Shown here: piece after piece, positions 22,727 through 25,023 of the stretch
Layout of the letters: every line of letters starts with the position of its first letter
Position numbering within the stretch: position 1 is the first letter of the stretch
Assembly: GCA_023423605.1 (NCBI GenBank)
Contig: JAFAFF010000178.1
Coordinates: 1 to 25,023, forward strand
Source: Pseudomonadota bacterium
GTDB taxonomy: Bacteria; Pseudomonadota; Gammaproteobacteria; Xanthomonadales; Xanthomonadaceae
Direction: 5' to 3'
DNA: 25,023 nucleotides
Position numbers and translations under genes: made by a program
The notes under the pieces: generated by a model
Database searches by the model: none
The model's input: only the letters and a program-made list of their open reading frames with translations
Told to the model about the DNA's origin: nothing

Positions 22727-24403
22727 TCACATGCCGGAATAGTTGGGGCCGCCGCCCCCCTGCGGGGTCACCCAGACGATGTTCTGGGTGGGGTCCTTGA
22801 TGTCGCAGGTCTTGCAGTGCACGCAGTTCTGCGCGTTGATCTGCAGGCGTTCGCTGCCTTCGCCGCCGACGAACTCGTAGACACCGGCCGGACAGTAACG
22901 CGCTTCCGGGCCCGCATACTCGGCCAGGTTGACCTGCACCGGTACGTTCGGATCCTTCAGGGTCAGGTGACTGGGCTGGTTTTCCTCGTGGTTGGTGCTG
23001 CTCAGGAACACCGAGCTCAAGCGGTCGAAGGTGAGCACGCCGTCCGGCTTCGGGTAGTCGATGCGGGTGTGTCTGCTCGCCGGCTCCAGGCAGGCATGGT
23101 CCGGCGTGCTGTGGTGGATCGTCCACGGCGGATTGCGGATACCCACCTTGGGCAGCAGCCACTGTTCAATGCCCGTCATCAGCGTGGCCAGCGTGCGGCC
23201 CTTCTTGAACCACTGCTTGAAGTTGCGTGTCTGCTGCAGCTCCGTATGCAACCAGCTGGCTTCGAACGCCTCAGGATAGGCCAACAGTTCGTCATGCTGG
23301 CGGCCGGCGGCCAGCGCGTCGAACGCAGCATCCGCGGCCAGCATGCCGGTCTTCAGTGCGGCGTGGCTGCCCTTGATGCGGCTCACATTGAGGAAACCGG
23401 CTTCGCAGCCCACCAGTGCACCGCCGGGGAAGACGGTCTTCGGCAGCGACAGCAGCCCGCCGGCAGTGATGGCGCGCGCGCCGTAGCCGATGCGCTTGCC
23501 GCCTTCCAGATGCTTGCGGATGTCCGGATGGGTCTTGAAGCGCTGGAATTCCTCGAACGGGCTCAGGTACGGATTGCGGTAGTCCAGCCCCACCACGTAG
23601 CCGATCGATACCTTGCCGCCTTCGGCGTGGTACAGGAACGCCCCACCGTAGGTATCCGGATCCAGCGGCCAACCGGCAGCGTGCACCACCAGGCCCGGTT
23701 CATGCCTGGCCGGGTCGATCTGCCAGAGCTCCTTGATGCCGATGCCGTAGGCCTGCGGGTCCTTGCCTTCATCCAGTCTGAAGCGGGCGATCAGCTGGCG
23801 ACCGAGATGTCCGCGCGAGCCTTCGGCGAACACCGTGTACTTCGCATGCAGGGCCATGCCACGTTCGAAATTGGGGCCGCGGCTGCCGTCCTTTTCGATA
23901 CCCATGTCGCCGGTGGCAACGCCGATCACCTCGCCAGCCTCGCCGTACAGCACTTCGGCCGCGGCGAAGCCCGGGAAGATGGCCACTTCCAGCGCTTCGG
24001 CCTGCTGCGCCAGCCAGCGGCCGACCTCACCCAGGCTGACGATGTAGTTGCCTTCGTTGTGGAAGCACTCCGGAAGAAAGGCATCCGGCGTCCTGCGCGA
24101 GCCTTCGGCACTGAGGAACAGGAACTCGTCGCGGGTGACCTTCTGGCGCAGCGGCGCACCGCGCTCGGCCCAGTCCGGGAAGAGTTCGGACAGCGCGCGT
24201 GGGTCCATCACGGCGCCGGAAAGAAGATGGGCACCAGGCTCGGAGCCCTTTTCCAGGACGCAGACGGAAAGTTCGGTGCCGGCTTCGATTGCGCGTTGGC
24301 GCAGGCGGATGGCGGCAGCCAGGCCCGCAGGGCCGGCGCCAACAATCACGACATCGAATTCCATCACTTCGCGTGGGGGCAGTTCTACGGCTTCTGCGCT
24401 CAT
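22727..24403 (-). CDS. etfD: electron transfer flavoprotein-ubiquinone oxidoreductase (ETF-QO)
   Basis: A protein of 558 residues, the family's usual length. It takes electrons from the electron transfer flavoprotein, which collects them from acyl-CoA and other dehydrogenases, and passes them to ubiquinone at the inner face of the cytoplasmic membrane. FAD binding is shown by VVIVGAGPAGLAAAIRL (17-34). The 4Fe-4S cluster ligands are Cys504, Cys527, Cys530 and Cys533 (NCVHCKTCDIKDPTQNI), followed by the conserved GGGGPNYSGM end. The ATG at 24403 has AGG seven bases upstream; a longer frame adds only nine residues. Gene names in other species include etfD and fixC-like; the activity is assigned with high confidence. 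Confidence 0.95.
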   Translation of the reverse strand: MSAEAVELPPREVMEFDVVIVGAGPAGLAAAIRLRQRAIEAGTELSVCVLEKGSEPGAHLLSGAVMDPRALSELFPDWAERGAPLRQKVTRDEFLFLSAEGSRRTPDAFLPECFHNEGNYIVSLGEVGRWLAQQAEALEVAIFPGFAAAEVLYGEAGEVIGVATGDMGIEKDGSRGPNFERGMALHAKYTVFAEGSRGHLGRQLIARFRLDEGKDPQAYGIGIKELWQIDPARHEPGLVVHAAGWPLDPDTYGGAFLYHAEGGKVSIGYVVGLDYRNPYLSPFEEFQRFKTHPDIRKHLEGGKRIGYGARAITAGGLLSLPKTVFPGGALVGCEAGFLNVSRIKGSHAALKTGMLAADAAFDALAAGRQHDELLAYPEAFEASWLHTELQQTRNFKQWFKKGRTLATLMTGIEQWLLPKVGIRNPPWTIHHSTPDHACLEPASRHTRIDYPKPDGVLTFDRLSSVFLSSTNHEENQPSHLTLKDPNVPVQVNLAEYAGPEARYCPAGVYEFVGGEGSERLQINAQNCVHCKTCDIKDPTQNIVWVTPQGGGGPNYSGM

Positions 24404-24786
24404 GGATAACCTGATCTTTGGGTAGGCCACCCTCTAACATGGGGTGGCGGTTGCCTGGGAATCGCGCCTGTTGCCGCGACGAAACGGGTGTTTGAATCCA
24501 TCAGATTACCGGCATGCCGGGATTTCGACCAGTTGAGCGACGTTGAATGGACGTTCCGGATTCATGCGTGCGCGATGCAGGCACCTTTTGCTGCGGTGCA
24601 GCGTACGTCGCGCGCGTCCGATGCACCTGCGCCATCCCGCGGCGATAAAGGACATAGCCGTATTCGAATAATTTCCATGAGCTGATTGCTTGTTCGACTT
24701 CTCCGGCGTTTTGAGCACGCCATCGCCCATTGCGGTCCCGCGTTTTTCCTACGCTGGAGGCGCCCAGTACACGCCGGGGACGCGCG
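24404..24786. other. intergenic stretch upstream of the right-edge gene
   Basis: 383 bases. The ETF-QO promoter should lie at the left end, reading leftward. A plus-strand frame from GTG 24488 to 24685 codes 65 residues but has no good ribosome binding site and looks accidental. No repeat, RNA gene or strong promoter was seen. Confidence 0.4.
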
Positions 24787-25023
24787 ATGGCTCACGAGCT
24801 GACACTCCGCGATACCTCACGGTCCTATGCTGTGCGTGCCCCATCGGGCCCGATGCCTGCGATGGGCGCGGCAGCGTTGGATGGCCGTTGCGTTCTGGTG
24901 CACGCGTTGCTGGCGCGGGTACTGAGCCAGCTCGGTGCCGCCGCGGCGACCGGAGCGGCGGCCGAACCGATGGCCCTCCTGGAGCGGATGCCCTGCACGC
25001 TGCTGTGTTTTTCCACGCAGAGG
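24787..25023 (+). CDS. possible start of an unrecognised gene, cut by the right edge
   Basis: An open frame from ATG 24787 reaches the window end with 79 codons and no stop. It begins MAHELTLRDTSRSYAVRAP and contains an Ala/Leu-rich helix-like part (LVHALLARVLSQLGAAAATG). Upstream, GGGGA lies ten bases before the ATG, a moderate ribosome binding site. No family is recognised. High GC makes long open frames common here, so it could be accidental. Confidence 0.4.
   Translation, partial: MAHELTLRDTSRSYAVRAPSGPMPAMGAAALDGRCVLVHALLARVLSQLGAAAATGAAAEPMALLERMPCTLLCFSTQR

Noticed and set aside
24488..24685. 65-codon frame in the ETF-QO upstream gap.
   Set aside because: GTG start without ribosome binding site and no family resemblance.

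Overview
The window looks like chromosome from a high-GC gammaproteobacterium of the Xanthomonadaceae, most likely Stenotrophomonas or a close relative. This is inferred from the gene style: two large TonB-dependent receptors, a TPP riboswitch in front of a receptor plus PnuC-type transporter pair, an RcsB/EvgS-like two-component pair, and an ETF-ubiquinone oxidoreductase with a lipoprotein cytochrome c. No rRNA, tRNA, CRISPR array, integrase or complete insertion sequence was found.

Bases 1 to about 5580 form an accessory mosaic. The composition is visibly more AT-rich, long stretches have no convincing gene, and the genes are short or broken. It holds a possible gene running off the left edge, an HNH-motif protein, two very small basic proteins (46 and 32 residues) with strong ribosome binding sites, a coupled pair of a small membrane protein and a double winged-helix protein, a fragment of a quinone-oxidoreductase-like gene, and a DUF3775-like protein.

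Bases 5580 to 6640 carry a probable toxin-antitoxin pair: a Panacea-domain antitoxin followed by a small PemK/MazF-like protein, with an inverted repeat just upstream. From 6678 to 10840 come ordinary envelope genes: a lipoprotein with a TonB-C-like region, a secreted alpha/beta hydrolase, an L,D-transpeptidase whose expected start codon reads ATC, an Lpp-like lipoprotein, and a hypothetical protein.

Bases 11057 to 15159 are a thiamine-uptake locus, all on the minus strand. A phosphotransferase-family kinase is followed by a TPP riboswitch, a TonB-dependent receptor and a PnuC/PnuT-type inner-membrane transporter that overlaps the receptor by 4 bases. The likely logic is outer-membrane uptake, inner-membrane passage and possibly phosphorylation to trap thiamine; the kinase role is inferred.

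Bases 15233 to 22354 hold a second TonB-dependent receptor whose stop codon overlaps the start of an S1/P1-type nuclease, an RcsB-like response regulator, and a divergent EvgS/BvgS-like hybrid histidine kinase with one periplasmic solute-binding domain. The layout suggests a sensed, nuclease-assisted scavenging system. Bases 22348 to 24403 hold an ETF-QO gene followed after one base by a lipoprotein c-type cytochrome. The right edge has the start of an unrecognised reading frame.
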